DNA from: CAVVSQ01 sp963848825
Lineage (GTDB): Bacteria; Planctomycetota; Planctomycetia; Gemmatales; Gemmataceae
NCBI GenBank assembly: GCA_963848825.1
Contig: CAWKFA010000008.1
Location: forward strand, 372,001 to 436,000
DNA: 64,000 nucleotides
Reading direction: 5' to 3'
Of the stretch, positions 18,860 to 29,600 are shown in pieces; the first letter of the stretch is position 1, and each line of letters starts with the position of its first letter. The position numbers and the translations under genes are program-made. The notes beneath the pieces are model-generated. The model was not told the DNA's origin. It made no database searches and saw only the letters and a program-made list of their open reading frames with translations.

Positions 18860-19945
18860 TTAGCACTCCAGCAACTCTGGCAACAGTTGTTCCAGGCAAC
18901 TTTTTATATGTCTGGCGCAGTCTCGGTAAACATCCGGTGTACCACCTATGGGATCGTCCACATCTTCGCCCGTGAGGTCGAGGAGGCGCGGCGTGACGCC
19001 GCGTACTCCGCAGAGCATACGGAGATGATTGGCAGTCATGGCGAAGAGGCGGTCGGCGTCCAGCAATAATTCAATGGTAAGCGGCTGGCTGAGATGGCCC
19101 GTCAAGTTCGCTCCGCATTCACGCCCGGTCACCACCGCTTCCGGCGTGGCTTCGTGACCTGGGCTCGCGGCCAGACCGGCCGATTGTACCAGATAACCTC
19201 GCTTGATCAGGTCTTCGCAGGAGCAATTCAGGCTGTCCGCCAGCAATTTACGGCAAATGCCTTCCGCCAGCGGGCTCCGACACGTGTTGCCGGTGCAAAC
19301 AAACATAATGCGGCAAGGGACGGCTTGATCGATCTCCTCGGCCGAAATGGCCCCTGCCTGTTGCAAGCGCCATTCCCGTCCATTCACCTGCACGATTGAG
19401 TCGGGTTCGGCAAAAGCCGTGCGTCCATCCTGTATTATCAGGGCAGTCTGGGCGGTCACCGCCGTGGTCAGCTGGTCCGGCGTAATCGCCGAAGTCATGG
19501 CGGCCACAAGTGGCGTTCCCAATTGCAATGCCACCTGGCGGGCGACTTCATGGTGTGGGAATCGAAGCGCCACGTGCTGATCTGGGGCGAGCCGGTCTTG
19601 CACTTCCCTCGGAAGATATGGGAAGTGACCATATTTGAGGCCGGTACCGCTGACGAGCGTTAACGGCCCAGGCCAAAACCGTCGCGCCAGGCGAACGCCA
19701 ACGCCGCGAAAAAATGGGAGCCAGTCGAATACTTCGACTGCATGGCCGAGAAGAATGGTCAGGGGCGTATTTTGGCCGACGACGGCGTCCAGCGCCGTCA
19801 GCACGCCCGGCACCAAGGGGGCTGCGGCGAGCATGTAAACCGACTCAGTCGGCAGTGCTACTAACCGTCCGCCTCGCAGGTGTTCCACTGCGCGGGCAAT
19901 GCCGGCCAGCGATTCACCCTGCTGCCAATCCATAACTTCCGGCAT
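18860..19945 (-). CDS. YrdC/Sua5-like domain fused to low-molecular-weight protein phosphatase
   Basis: An intact 361-residue fusion. Residues 1-205 follow the YrdC/Sua5 fold (LVALPTESVYMLAAAP, PLTILLGHAVEVFDWLP, RFWPGPLTLV, VALRFPHHEVA, SIVQVNG). Residues 210-361 are a LMW-PTPase/arsenate-reductase-type domain: IMFVCTGNTCRSPLAEGICR (CX5R loop) and DPIGGTPDVYRDCARHI (general-acid Asp). Sua5 makes threonylcarbamoyl-AMP for tRNA t6A. In the Sua5 half the usual KxR and SAN motifs are missing (VVGQNTP, MTSAIT), so catalysis there is doubtful. It is co-directional with rpiB. The fusion may couple a nucleotide- or tRNA-sensing domain to a phosphatase. Confidence 0.85.
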   Translation of the reverse strand: MPEVMDWQQGESLAGIARAVEHLRGGRLVALPTESVYMLAAAPLVPGVLTALDAVVGQNTPLTILLGHAVEVFDWLPFFRGVGVRLARRFWPGPLTLVSGTGLKYGHFPYLPREVQDRLAPDQHVALRFPHHEVARQVALQLGTPLVAAMTSAITPDQLTTAVTAQTALIIQDGRTAFAEPDSIVQVNGREWRLQQAGAISAEEIDQAVPCRIMFVCTGNTCRSPLAEGICRKLLADSLNCSCEDLIKRGYLVQSAGLAASPGHEATPEAVVTGRECGANLTGHLSQPLTIELLLDADRLFAMTANHLRMLCGVRGVTPRLLDLTGEDVDDPIGGTPDVYRDCARHIKSCLEQLLPELLEC

Positions 19946-20131
19946 GATCGTGGGCTTATGGGAGGAGGGTTGCGAAATTTATCGAGTGAACGGGCGTTCC
20001 CTTTCATATATGGATAACTTTGTCTATTGACAAGGACGCAGCCTCTCCTTTCTGGCCTATCTTTTGGAGTCCCCTATAAACGGGTGCAGGACCTTTTTTC
20101 TTAGTTGGGACCTGTCAGGAGTGAGTAGCCG

Positions 20132-20891
20132 ATGGAGATCTTCTGTCCGACCTGCCAAAAAAAATTGCAGCTTGCCGACACCTACGCCGGCCAGATGGTG
20201 ATGTGCCCTTCGTGCACCGCTAATTTCCAGGCTCCTTCGCTGGCGGCGCAGGGGGCTTCCGCGGCACCTATTCCCTTCGCGCCGTTGCCAAGCGCCGCTC
20301 CCGCGATTGTTGCACCAAGTCCGGAGCCCGCACGGCCCACCCCATCCCCAAGCGACTTGCCACCAGCTTCGCCGCCGCCCCGAGGGGATTATTCGCATGG
20401 CATCACCTGCACACTGCGCCGGGAGGTCGTGGCGCTCGTCGCTCCGATCGGCACCTTGCTCCTCTTTGTAATCTCCTTTTTTCCGTGGCGCCATGGCGAG
20501 CCGAGAAATCTCAATCTTTGGGAGCTCGCCTTTAGCTCGGCTGGCTACACCGTGTTCCTTCTCTATGTCTTGCTTTTTATCTTGAGCGTGCCGCTTATTC
20601 TCGCCCAACCGTTTCTCGAAAGAAAGATCCTGCCCACCCCTGATTGGGTTACGCCCCTATCTTCCCTGGGTACCCACCGCTGCCGCCTTTCTCACCCTGA
20701 TAACATGGCTACTCTTTTTGACCCACTACTGGCGCTGTACCTTCGTGGAAACCTGGGATCCGGCCACCCTGTGGATGAAATTGGCATTTCGTCTTCATTT
20801 CGTGATCGTGGTAGCCGCCTTTCTGGATTATTGGCTAGAGGGGCGTAAGCGGTTGGATCTGCCGGAGCCATCTCTGAACGCTCGGTGGTAG
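20132..20891 (+). CDS. zinc-ribbon membrane protein (one frame break)
   Basis: A N-terminal zinc ribbon, MEIFCPTCQKKLQLADTYAG ... VMCPSCTANF, with two CxxC pairs is followed by a Pro/Ala linker (to about residue 85). Then come membrane segments: VALVAPIGTLLLFVISFFPW, TVFLLYVLLFILSVPLIL, and, after a frame break near 20653 (the CCCC run in ACGCCCCTATC), AAAFLTLITWLLFLTHYW and a VIVVAAFLDYWLEG helix. Repairing the frame gives a stop at 20891. Planctomycetes encode many such ribbon-linker-membrane proteins. Function unknown. It precedes the GT39 gene by about 150 bases on the same strand. Confidence 0.75.
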
Positions 20892-21040
20892 CGGGCAGGT
20901 CAACTTGACTCTTTTCTTCTCTAGCTTTACAACCGGCTCGGTTGTCCGCGAGACTGTCCGCAATGGCCTGAAAAGGCATCAGCCCAGACTGGCCAGGGTG
21001 CCTGGACGGCCTCCTACCCGTTTCCGCGCAGGGACGCCTT

Positions 21041-22690
21041 ATGCCCATGGCCACCAGTTTCCCAGAAAATACCGAGAAAGTCTGGTTGTTTCGGTGGCTG
21101 GCATTTGTCTTGATCGCCGCCACGGCCGTATTGCGTTTTTGCTATCTCGTTTATGATTGTCCCCTTGATCTGGCTCCGGATGAAGCCCATTACTGGCATT
21201 GGTCGCATCGGCTCGATTGGAGCTATTACAGTAAGGGCCCGCTGGTCGCGCTGATGATTCGCGCCAGCTGCTGGCTGTTTGGTAGCTGGTCGGAGCACTT
21301 CACCGGCAACCAGATGGCCGCCGTGCGGCTGCCCGCGATTCTGTGCGGGGCGTTATTGCTCACGAGTATTTATGCCCTTACGGCTTTGTTTTTGCGCCGC
21401 GAGAAATGGGCGTTTCTGGTCGTCGTCCTGGCCATAACGCTGCCGATAATCAGTGCCGGGTCGCTGCTCATGACGATCAACGCGCCCTACACCTGTTGCT
21501 GGGGCTGGGCCCTGGTATTCCTTTATCGAGCCCTCTTTCGAGAAGCGCCCTGGTCCTGGTGCTTGGCAGGTTTGTGCATCGCGGTCGGTATTCTGGCGAA
21601 ATACACCATGGTGCTCTTTGTGCCGATGGTCGGTCTTTTTCTGCTCGCGACACCGGCGCTGCGCCCTCGACTTCGCCAGCCCGGTTTCTGGATCATGCTC
21701 CTGATTGGCGCTCTTGGCGGAATACCCATACTCGTTTGGAACGTTCAGAACGACTGGATGACGCTACGGCACACTCTCGGCGCTCATGTTGGTCTGCAGG
21801 GCGAAAACGCCGCGCGCGTTCGCTGGCTGGGGCCGGTCGTTTATGTTGGCACGCAGGCCGCCTTGTTCCTGGTCTACTGGTTCGTCGTCTGGGCTTGCGC
21901 GGCGCTGGCGCATAATCCGTGGCGCGAGAAGCGGCCCGAGCACCGATTTCTGTGGTTTATGTCCGTCCCCATGTTCCTGTTCTTTTTGCTATTTAGCCTG
22001 AAAAATGGCGGCGGCGAACCCAATTGGCCCATCACGGCTTACCTGTCCGGAATGGTGCTGGCCGGGCCGTGGGTGCTCGACAAGCTAAGTTCAGCACACA
22101 CCCTGCTGCGCCGCTCGACCCGCGTCATGGTGCCTGCCATGGCGGTTTTGGGCGTGATTTTAACGGTGCTGGTGCACGAGCCGCGTTGGGTACTGCCGGT
22201 ATTCGTGCAGCTGGCGCCGGCGCCTTCCCGGGATAACTCCGCGCCCACGCGTCAATTTGATCCCACTTGCCGACTGCGCGGCTACCAGGCCTTGGGCGTG
22301 GAACTGGACCGGGTACGTGCCCGCTTGCGCGCCGAAGGGATCGAGCCCATCATGACAGGTTCCGGCTGGAACCTGCCCGGGGAAATTAGCTTTTATTGCA
22401 GCGGCCATCCCGAGGCTTATTCCCTGGGCGGCGGCATGGGTGATCGCCATAGCCAGTACGACATCTGGCGTCCCAATCCCGTCGCCGAGCCGGGCCCTTT
22501 CCTGGGCCAAACGTTTATCATGGTCGGCGCCCGCGATGATGCCGTGCGCATGGCCTTTGAACGCGTCGAGGATTCGTATGAATTCATGTATCGCGAGGAT
22601 GGCCACCCGATCTCCGCCTGGAACATCACCGTGTGCCGGGGTTACCGCGGCTTCCCCTTGCAATTCCGCGAAAACCGCCCGAACTACTAG
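21041..22690 (+). CDS. GT39 family membrane glycosyltransferase (ArnT/PMT-like)
   Basis: An intact 549-residue membrane protein. An N-terminal transmembrane helix (WLAFVLIAATAVLRFCYLVY) is followed by LAPDEAHYWHWSHRLDWSYY, which holds the acidic motif (DE) typical of dolichyl/undecaprenyl-phosphate-dependent glycosyltransferases, then SKGPLVALMI. About ten further hydrophobic segments follow and a soluble C-terminal domain after RYxxRA-type residues, near 22260-22690. It probably transfers a sugar from a polyprenyl carrier to a lipid or protein at the periplasmic face. An AGGGA site precedes the ATG. The next gene begins on the base after its stop codon (TAGATG), so both are translated from one message. 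Confidence 0.85.
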   Translation: MPMATSFPENTEKVWLFRWLAFVLIAATAVLRFCYLVYDCPLDLAPDEAHYWHWSHRLDWSYYSKGPLVALMIRASCWLFGSWSEHFTGNQMAAVRLPAILCGALLLTSIYALTALFLRREKWAFLVVVLAITLPIISAGSLLMTINAPYTCCWGWALVFLYRALFREAPWSWCLAGLCIAVGILAKYTMVLFVPMVGLFLLATPALRPRLRQPGFWIMLLIGALGGIPILVWNVQNDWMTLRHTLGAHVGLQGENAARVRWLGPVVYVGTQAALFLVYWFVVWACAALAHNPWREKRPEHRFLWFMSVPMFLFFLLFSLKNGGGEPNWPITAYLSGMVLAGPWVLDKLSSAHTLLRRSTRVMVPAMAVLGVILTVLVHEPRWVLPVFVQLAPAPSRDNSAPTRQFDPTCRLRGYQALGVELDRVRARLRAEGIEPIMTGSGWNLPGEISFYCSGHPEAYSLGGGMGDRHSQYDIWRPNPVAEPGPFLGQTFIMVGARDDAVRMAFERVEDSYEFMYREDGHPISAWNITVCRGYRGFPLQFRENRPNY

Positions 22691-23422
22691 ATGGTGGACC
22701 CTCCAAACGACGATGAAATCTCAATGGCCACGTTGCAAGAATTAGGCGAACGCCCTAGCCCAGCAATCCCGGCGACCGCCAGGACCATTTCCAGGCGCTG
22801 GGTATTTGGACTTTGCGTATTAATTGCCGTAACGCCCTTTCTGCCCGAAGTCGCACGCGTCACGCTTGGCTCTAATTTTCATGTCGTGGTGGAGAAGCGA
22901 CTTTACCGTGCCGCTCAGCCTTCCGGTTCCGCGGTGGATGCATATATTCGCGATTACGGCATCCGCACCGTAATCAACCTGCGTGGGTTAAATCCTGACG
23001 AACCTTGGTTCAATGAAGAGGCGCGTGCCGCCGAGCGCGGCCACGCTCGCTTTCTCACCGTCAACATGTCCGCCAGCGATAAACCGCAAACGCCCGAACT
23101 AAGGAAGCTCGTCGAATTTCTGGATGACAGCCCGGAACCTATTCTTGTCCATTGCAATAGCGGCAGCGATCGCTCCGGCCTTGCCAGCGCCTTCTACCTA
23201 CTTTTGAAAACCGATGCGAGTTTGGAGCAAGCCCGCGGCCAGTTAAGCCTGCGTTACGGACATGTTCCCTGGATTCGCGCCGCCTGTCAGAACGAGGTCC
23301 TGGGTCAATACCAGCAATGGCTCGAAACGCAGCACCTGCCGCACCAGCCCGATCATTTCCGCCGCTGGGCTCGTGAGGTTTACGAGAAAGACGACTGGCC
23401 TGACAGCCCTAAAGGGACCTAG
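22691..23422 (+). CDS. membrane-anchored dual-specificity-type phosphatase
   Basis: A 243-residue protein directly abutting the GT39 gene. A single N-terminal membrane segment (WVFGLCVLIAVTPFLPEVA) leads to a tyrosine/dual-specificity phosphatase domain: KRLYRAAQPSG, IRTVINLRGLNPDEPW (general-acid region), ILVHCNSGSDRSGLASAFYL (CX5R loop), and a C-terminal helix pair. The domain probably sits outside the cytoplasm or faces the periplasm, depending on topology. It may act on phospholipid or sugar phosphate and not on protein. Other PTPs of this type (DSP, family of PA-phosphatase) work on polyprenyl phosphate, so its pairing with a polyprenyl-dependent glycosyltransferase makes carrier-lipid recycling a fair guess. 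Confidence 0.8.
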   Translation: MVDPPNDDEISMATLQELGERPSPAIPATARTISRRWVFGLCVLIAVTPFLPEVARVTLGSNFHVVVEKRLYRAAQPSGSAVDAYIRDYGIRTVINLRGLNPDEPWFNEEARAAERGHARFLTVNMSASDKPQTPELRKLVEFLDDSPEPILVHCNSGSDRSGLASAFYLLLKTDASLEQARGQLSLRYGHVPWIRAACQNEVLGQYQQWLETQHLPHQPDHFRRWAREVYEKDDWPDSPKGT

Positions 23423-23689
23423 GCCGGTGTTATGTTATTTTCAATGCCACCACTGCGAGAAGATTTCCAGTTCATCTCCTGAGCAGCATCCACCGCATTT
23501 CTCTGGAATTTTTCATCCCGGCAAGCTGATTGCGGCGAAGGAATCGACCCTGCAAACCATGGTTCGTCGGACCTGCCCGGATCAAGAAACGCATGATACA
23601 ATTATCGCAAAGGGGGCTGCCCCCGAGTCAGGTTTCGGACCTGGCTTCGGAAAGCAAGTGTCTAGCTTACCTGGCATGGGACTCGAAAT

Positions 23690-25705
23690 ATGTCCGACAA
23701 GTGGACTCTGGGACTGGCGATTTCGCACAATGGCTCCGCCTGCCTATTGCAGGGCAATAAGCTGGTCGTGGCGATGCAAGAGGAGCGACTGACGCGCATC
23801 AAGCGCCGCGTCATCGCGACCACCAAGCCCTCTCTCGCGGTCGAATATTGTCTGAAGACTGCTGGTATAAAGATCGAGGATGTCAGCCTGGTGTGTCTCA
23901 GCGTGCAAGGCCACGCAACCTCTCCCGTCAATGACATTTCCCTTAATCCCCAGTTGCGGGTGCTCTGCGGTAAAGCAGAGATACAATTTATTCCTCATCA
24001 TTTAAGCCATGCGGCCTATGCGCTGGCGCTCTCCGGCTACGAAAAGGCAGCTATCCTCGTTGTGGACGCCGTTGGTTCCCCGGCAGTCGACTGGACTGAA
24101 GCCGAGCGCCGCGTGGCCATGGACGGCGTGCCCGATCCCTGGGAATGGATGTCCTCCTACACGGCCGCGGGAAATACGCTGGTGCCGCTCGAAAAACACA
24201 CCGTGAAGGGCGACCCATCGGTGAATCAAAATGTCGGCGGCGCCATGCCCGTCTTTTGGGGCTTTGGCAACATGTATTCCGCCGTGGCGCAGATTATTTT
24301 CGGGGATCGCCTGGACGGCGCCGGTAAGGTTATGGGCCTGGCGCCATTTGGCAAACCTACTTTTTTGCCCGATGAGTTTTTTGAGTATCGAGATGGCCGC
24401 TTCTTCTTCAAAGATGGCATCGTCAAGCACTTCCCCAGTCCGGTGAAATGGGGACAAGAGGACAAGCGCGCTGAAAATCTGGCGGCGTCGGTGCAACTGG
24501 CTTTGGAAGAAGGGCTGCTTGCCTATCTGAAGCATCTCCATGCCCGCACAGGCTTGACGAAATTGTGCTTCTGCGGTGGCTGCGCTCTGAATGGCGTGGC
24601 GAACGAACGAATTCTCCGCGAAAGTGCCTTCAAGGAGGCATTTTTCCCGCCCGCGGCGGAAGACAGTGGTACGTCCGTCGGCGCCGCCTACGCCGGCATC
24701 TGGCAGCGCGGCGAACCCGTTCCCGAAGCCCGGCCAGGGCTCGATTTCCTCGGCACCACCTACTCCGCGGCTAACGTCGAGCGTTGCGTGCCCAATCTGC
24801 CCGTGCAACTGATGTCTACCAGGGACCCGGTCGCCTACACTGCCGACCGCTTGCAGAAGGGCAAAATCGCCGGGTGGTTTCAAGGCGGCGGGGAGCTCGG
24901 TCCGCGTGCTCTGGGCCATCGCTCGATCCTGTGTGACGCGACGTTTCCGGACGCCAAGGATCGTCTCAATCTGAAGATCAAAAAACGTGAATCATTTCGC
25001 CCCTTCGCGCGGTGATTCTGGCCGAGGACGCCAACACGCTCTTCAAAATGGACGGCACCACCTCCGAGAGCCCGTTCATGTTGCGGGTGGTGCCTTTTCG
25101 GGAGGAGTTCGCCAAACGCTTTCCGGCCGTCGCGCATGTCGATGGGACCGGGCGCCTGCAGACTGTGGATGCGGGCCAGGAGTTGCTGAAAAAGCTGCTG
25201 CAAACTTACAAAAAACGGACCGGCTTTTCGCTGTTGCTCAATACCTCGCTCAATATCGCCGGTGAGCCGCTCGCGGAAACGCCGGAAGACGCAATCTGGG
25301 ACATGCTCGAAGGCGGCCTGGATTTTTTGGTATGCGGCGAGCGCAGTCATCGAGCCTTTTCCGCGGTGGGACGTCCTGGATTTGCTGCCAACCGCCGTCG
25401 GGAGGTTTCTGGGCTGCAAAACGCAGGAAGCTCATTTTGGCAAGGGTTCAACTTTTTATGCCTATTCTTCTGGTTCCGACTCCACCATCGGCGGTGTTTT
25501 CGAGATCTCCTCGCAGTGGGGAACCTGGGAACAGTTTGTCGGCATGGGCACACTGACAGTAATAAAACTGTGCGACGGCCATAAAACCGGTTGGCAAATT
25601 GTAGATATACTTGGCGGGGCCCCCGGTCCCACCAAAGATGACGCCCTGCGGTCGCTCCTCTTTTTGCTACGCCGCTACCGCATTCTCACGCTGAGCACGC
25701 GCTGA
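23690..25705 (+). CDS. carbamoyltransferase of the NodU/CmcH/TobZ family (two frame breaks)
   Basis: Transfers carbamoyl to a hydroxyl of sugar or antibiotic-like substrates. MSDKWTLGLAISHNGSACLL, AMQEERLTRIKR, FIPHHLSHAAYA (metal-binding His), GAGKVMGLAPFGKP, CFCGGCALNGVANERI, and GELGPRALGHRSILCD are in order. After a break near 25010 it continues VILAEDANTLFK, TGFSLLLNTSLNIAGEPLAE, and, after a second near 25345, EPFPRWDVLDLLPTAVG and a roughly 110-residue extra C-terminus. The stop codon at 25703-25705 lies inside a partial REP-like palindrome, so the tail end may have been set by repeat insertion. Upstream, 23423-23689 has no gene I can support. Confidence 0.85.
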
Positions 25706-25734
25706 CCCACCGAACTATTCTGCACCGCAAAACC

Positions 25735-25893
25735 TGTAGGGTGGGTCAAGCGTACTCGCGCTGACCCACCGAAATATCCGGTCGCGCCATCATTTGCCAA
25801 TGACCAGGATGTGAGGAGATAGGATCATTTCTTAGGTGACGGCGTTGTGCGTATTTCGGTGGGTCAGCGCGAGTACGCTTGACCCACCCTACA
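25735..25893. repeat. inverted pair of REP-like palindromes (TAGGGTGGGTC family)
   Basis: A 40-base copy at 25735-25774 and an inverted copy at 25855-25893 share GTAGGGTGGGTCAAGCGTAC and a CGCGCTGACCCACCGAA half. Each is itself an imperfect palindrome able to form a hairpin (GTGGGTCAGCG facing CGCTTGACCCAC). A further half copy lies in the carbamoyltransferase stop region. The same element occurs at 61131-61410 after the giant genes, so it brackets the block. Confidence 0.85.
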
Positions 25894-25894
25894 G

Positions 25895-26618
25895 AGCTAC
25901 AGAGCCGTACTTCAATTTCACACTGCACGGCATGGACGTGACGCACCCAAGCCCGAGATCCGCCACGCAGATAAATTTTAGCCGACGGGGCGCTGCGGAA
26001 AGGACCCTCTTAACGGGCTTCGCAAGGCTGGGTTAACGCCGGATACCACTTGCGGGCCACGCAGTTGCTCGAAATCTTGTACGCGTGTTCACTAATCCGT
26101 GAGGAAAAAATAGGAATTACGTGTCGATTTTCACGAAAAAAGTTACGGCAGCGGCGTTTCTTGTATAAAATCTGTAGGTTGGCGAAAAAATATTAGGAAT
26201 TCGTGGTTTTTTTGGGTTTTTTATGGGGAACGAGGCCCGAAAGAGAACCGCCCGAGGCCGCGTAATTTATCGATTTCCTAAATTTCATCAATTTTTCCAA
26301 TTATTTGCTTGACGCGCATTTTCCTGGTTGTACCATTAGATTCCAATGTGCGATGGTGATTCTGGGTAATCTAGCTGCTTTTTGAGGGATTGGATTTGCA
26401 TCGGCTCAAATCATTGCAAAGATCCACGTCAAAGTAGCGGTTGTGATCAGAGGCTTGTCTGTATTTTTCTAGATTGCAAGTCGGACCCTTGAAGTAACCC
26501 TAGTTATTGAAATCTCGCAGTGGGCGGGCTTTCGCTTTTTTTTCGTGATCATACTACTCCGGGCCGTGAGCCCGCTGCCATCTGGCACTCGCCTTGGCAG
26601 AAAAAGAGGAAACTCTCC
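25895..26618 (+). other. long AT-rich leader before giant gene A
   Basis: No coding region is supported here. Sequence from about 26090 becomes AT-rich with A and T runs, unlike the GC-rich neighbours. This is the style of a strong or regulated promoter region. A possible sigma-70 promoter lies at 26309-26336. The giant gene begins about 280 bases downstream, so a long untranslated leader is likely. Confidence 0.5.
26309..26336 (+). promoter_or_regulatory. candidate sigma-70 promoter for giant gene A
   Basis: TTGACG (26309-26314) and TACCAT (26331-26336) are separated by 16 bases, in the AT-rich leader. The -35 box is close to consensus, the -10 box weaker. No start site is visible. Confidence 0.4.
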
Positions 26619-29600
26619 ATGTCGCTGAGCACCTGGTTGCGTAAGTTGGTTGCTGGTTCCCCCCGCCAAACGTTTCGGCACAATAGCCGTAAAAACGCCC
26701 GGAGTAAGATTGATCTACTGCTCGAATTGCTCGAAGACCGGTTGGTGCCGGCTTCTCCCGTGAATACTTGGTTGGGCGCCGACGCTTATCCTACTTTCAA
26801 CCAGGGCTTGCTGGGCGATTACTGGCAAGGCCAGAACGGTGGTTCGGGCGGCACCGGCACCTTCACCGAGACCCAGACGGGCATGGTCCTCAAGAGTAGT
26901 GGCGCCGCGAGCTGGATCGGCAGCCCCACGTATGCCCCGGCCGGTGTCAACCACCAGGGGCCCATCTTACTCAACGGGCTCATCAACTTCCCCAACGTCG
27001 CGTCCACTGCCTTTACCGACTCCCTTGGCAATACCTATGTCGGCAAGAGCACCTTCCCCGGCAACCCCGGCGATGGCGGCAACACCGACAACGTTTACGC
27101 TCGTTGGTATGGCTTTATCTACATCCCCAGCAACGGCATCACCAACGCCAATGGCACCAATCCTATCGCCTTCCGCGTCGGCTCCGACGATGGCAGCGTG
27201 CTCTACATCGATGGCGGCTCGAGCCAGGCTTCCGGAACGAACTTCGAGTCTTCCGGCACCGGTACCAACCCCCAGATCAACAATAGCACCTACCAGGGCG
27301 TCGTTTTCAAGAGCGTTACCCTCAATTTGACTCCCGGCCTTCATGCCATCGACGTCGAGTATTACCAGGGTGGCGGCGGCGCGGGCATGTTCTTCAACTG
27401 GGACCCGCTCGGCGGCAGTACCTGGGCTGATGTTCCAAACAGCGATTTCTCGACGGTGGCGTCCAGTGTGCCCCCGGCAGGCACCAATAACGGCAACGGT
27501 TGGAGCAACAACTGGAGCGATCCCCATAACTGGTCCCTCGGTCGCGCCCCGGTCTCGGGCGATACGGTCGTGTTCAATACCGGCGCCGCCGGCTTCAATC
27601 CCAACGGGTTCTCGGGCACCGGCTCCCAGTTGCTCTCCTCCGACTTCGTATCGCTCCTCAGCGCCAGCGGCAACTTGACCCTGGCGTACAACGGTGCGCA
27701 GGCACCATCCGACTCGGTGACTTTCAGCCCGATTCCCGGCCTCGCCAGCTTTGCTTACAACACCAGTCCTTCCAACTCGGACGCGGTTGTCTTCACTACC
27801 GCTACCGGTGTGACCTCATTTACCTACAACGGCGCCGCTTCCGCCTCGGATTTGCTCAACTTCACGCAGCTTCAAGGCACCACGGCCATCACCTATAACG
27901 GGGCCGCCTCCGCGGATGACCTGATTACCTTCACCGGGGCGAGCGGTAACGTCACCTTGTCGTACAACGGCACCAACGCGCCGACCTCCTTTGCCTTCAA
28001 TGCCAACACGACGACCGGCCAGGTCCAGGCTTATTTGGCCACGATTCCAGGTTTGACGGGGGCTGGGGCAGTTCTGGTTTCCGGCAACACCGGCGGCCCT
28101 TACAACGTTCACTTCACCGGCGTGTCTGGCGGCACCAATCTGGCCGTCGCCTCCGGGCCGGGAGCAGTCACCCAGGCCTTCTTCTATTCGCCGACGACAA
28201 CGACAACGCAAATGCAAGCCTATCTGGCTTCGATACCCGGCTTGACGGCCGCCAACGCAGTGGTCCTGAACGGCAACACGGGCGGGCCTTTCAACATCAA
28301 TTTCGGGACCGGGGTTACCGGTGGCAACCTGCTGGTCGCAACCGGACAAGCAGCGGTTACCCAGGCTTTCTTCAATAATCCGAATACGACGACCGCCAAC
28401 TTTTTGACCTATCTATCGTCCATTCCCGGTCTCACGGCCGCGGGTGCGGTGAGTGTGAACGGCAACACGAGCGGTCCGTTCAACGTGAACTTTGGTACGG
28501 GAGTAACAGGCGGCGCCCAGCTGGTTGCGGTCGCGGGTGGCAACAGCACGGTGAATGTGGGGGCCTTCTATAACACCACGGCAACCACCGGGGCGGCCTT
28601 CCAATCTTATCTTGCTTCCATTCCGGGCCTGTCGGCCGCTGGCGCCGTGAATGTCAACGCCTTCACGACCGCTAACGGTGGACCCTACATTGTTAGCTAT
28701 GGTACGGGTGTCGCGGGCGATCCGCTCTTGACGGTCGTCGGCGCCACGGCGCGACCATTGCACCCGCGCCGGCCCTGGCGTTTTCCGCTACCACGACCCC
28801 CGCTCAATTCGCGGCCTACCTGGCCTCGCTCCCCGGCTTGACCGCGCCCGGCGCTGTTACGGTGACAGGCACTGTTGGTGGACCATTCTATATCGCTTAC
28901 GGCGCCGGCATCGCGGGCGGCGTTTTGCTGACGGTGGTCAACAACGGTCCGGCCACTATTACGCGCCAGATTCCCGTCGGTACCCCGGCGGCCAGCTCCT
29001 GGAACCCCATCAATGACATTGTTGGTTTGACCCTCAATGGCCTCGTCATCAATAATGACGGCGTCATCGCATCCCCCTGGACGCTGTCCGGCAATGCCCT
29101 CTCCATTTCCAATACCGATACGGCGTTGACCAACGGCATTACCAACACCACGGTCGTGTACCAGACGCTACCGGGTATCAATCCGCCGGGCAACCCGCCC
29201 ATGACCACGGTCATCACTTTGGGGCAGAACGCGATCGTGAGCGGGCCCATCGTGCTGGGTTCCAATACCACAATCACCGACGATGGCCCGGCACCCACGA
29301 GTGCCGCCGCCAGCCAGACGTCCTTGTTGATCACTTCCAATATCAACCTTAATGGCAAGTCCTTGATCTCCGGCCCCAGCACCGCGACGATCGCCACCAC
29401 GACCCCGGATGCTGGCTTGACCGTGATCGGCGGCACGATCATGAACGCGGATGTGGTCACCTTCGCGGGTGCCGGCACCGTGACTTTCTCTTACCTCGGG
29501 CAGCAAGCTTCTCCGGCCGGCTTTGTTTATTCGGCGACCACGACCGCATCTCAATTCGCTCAGTACCTGGCCACCATCCCCGGCTTGACCACCTTGCCCA

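Noticed and set aside
20027..20063. TTGACA upstream of the zinc-ribbon gene as a promoter
   Set aside because: The nearest -10-like TATCTT is 25 bases away, too far for a normal sigma-70 spacer.
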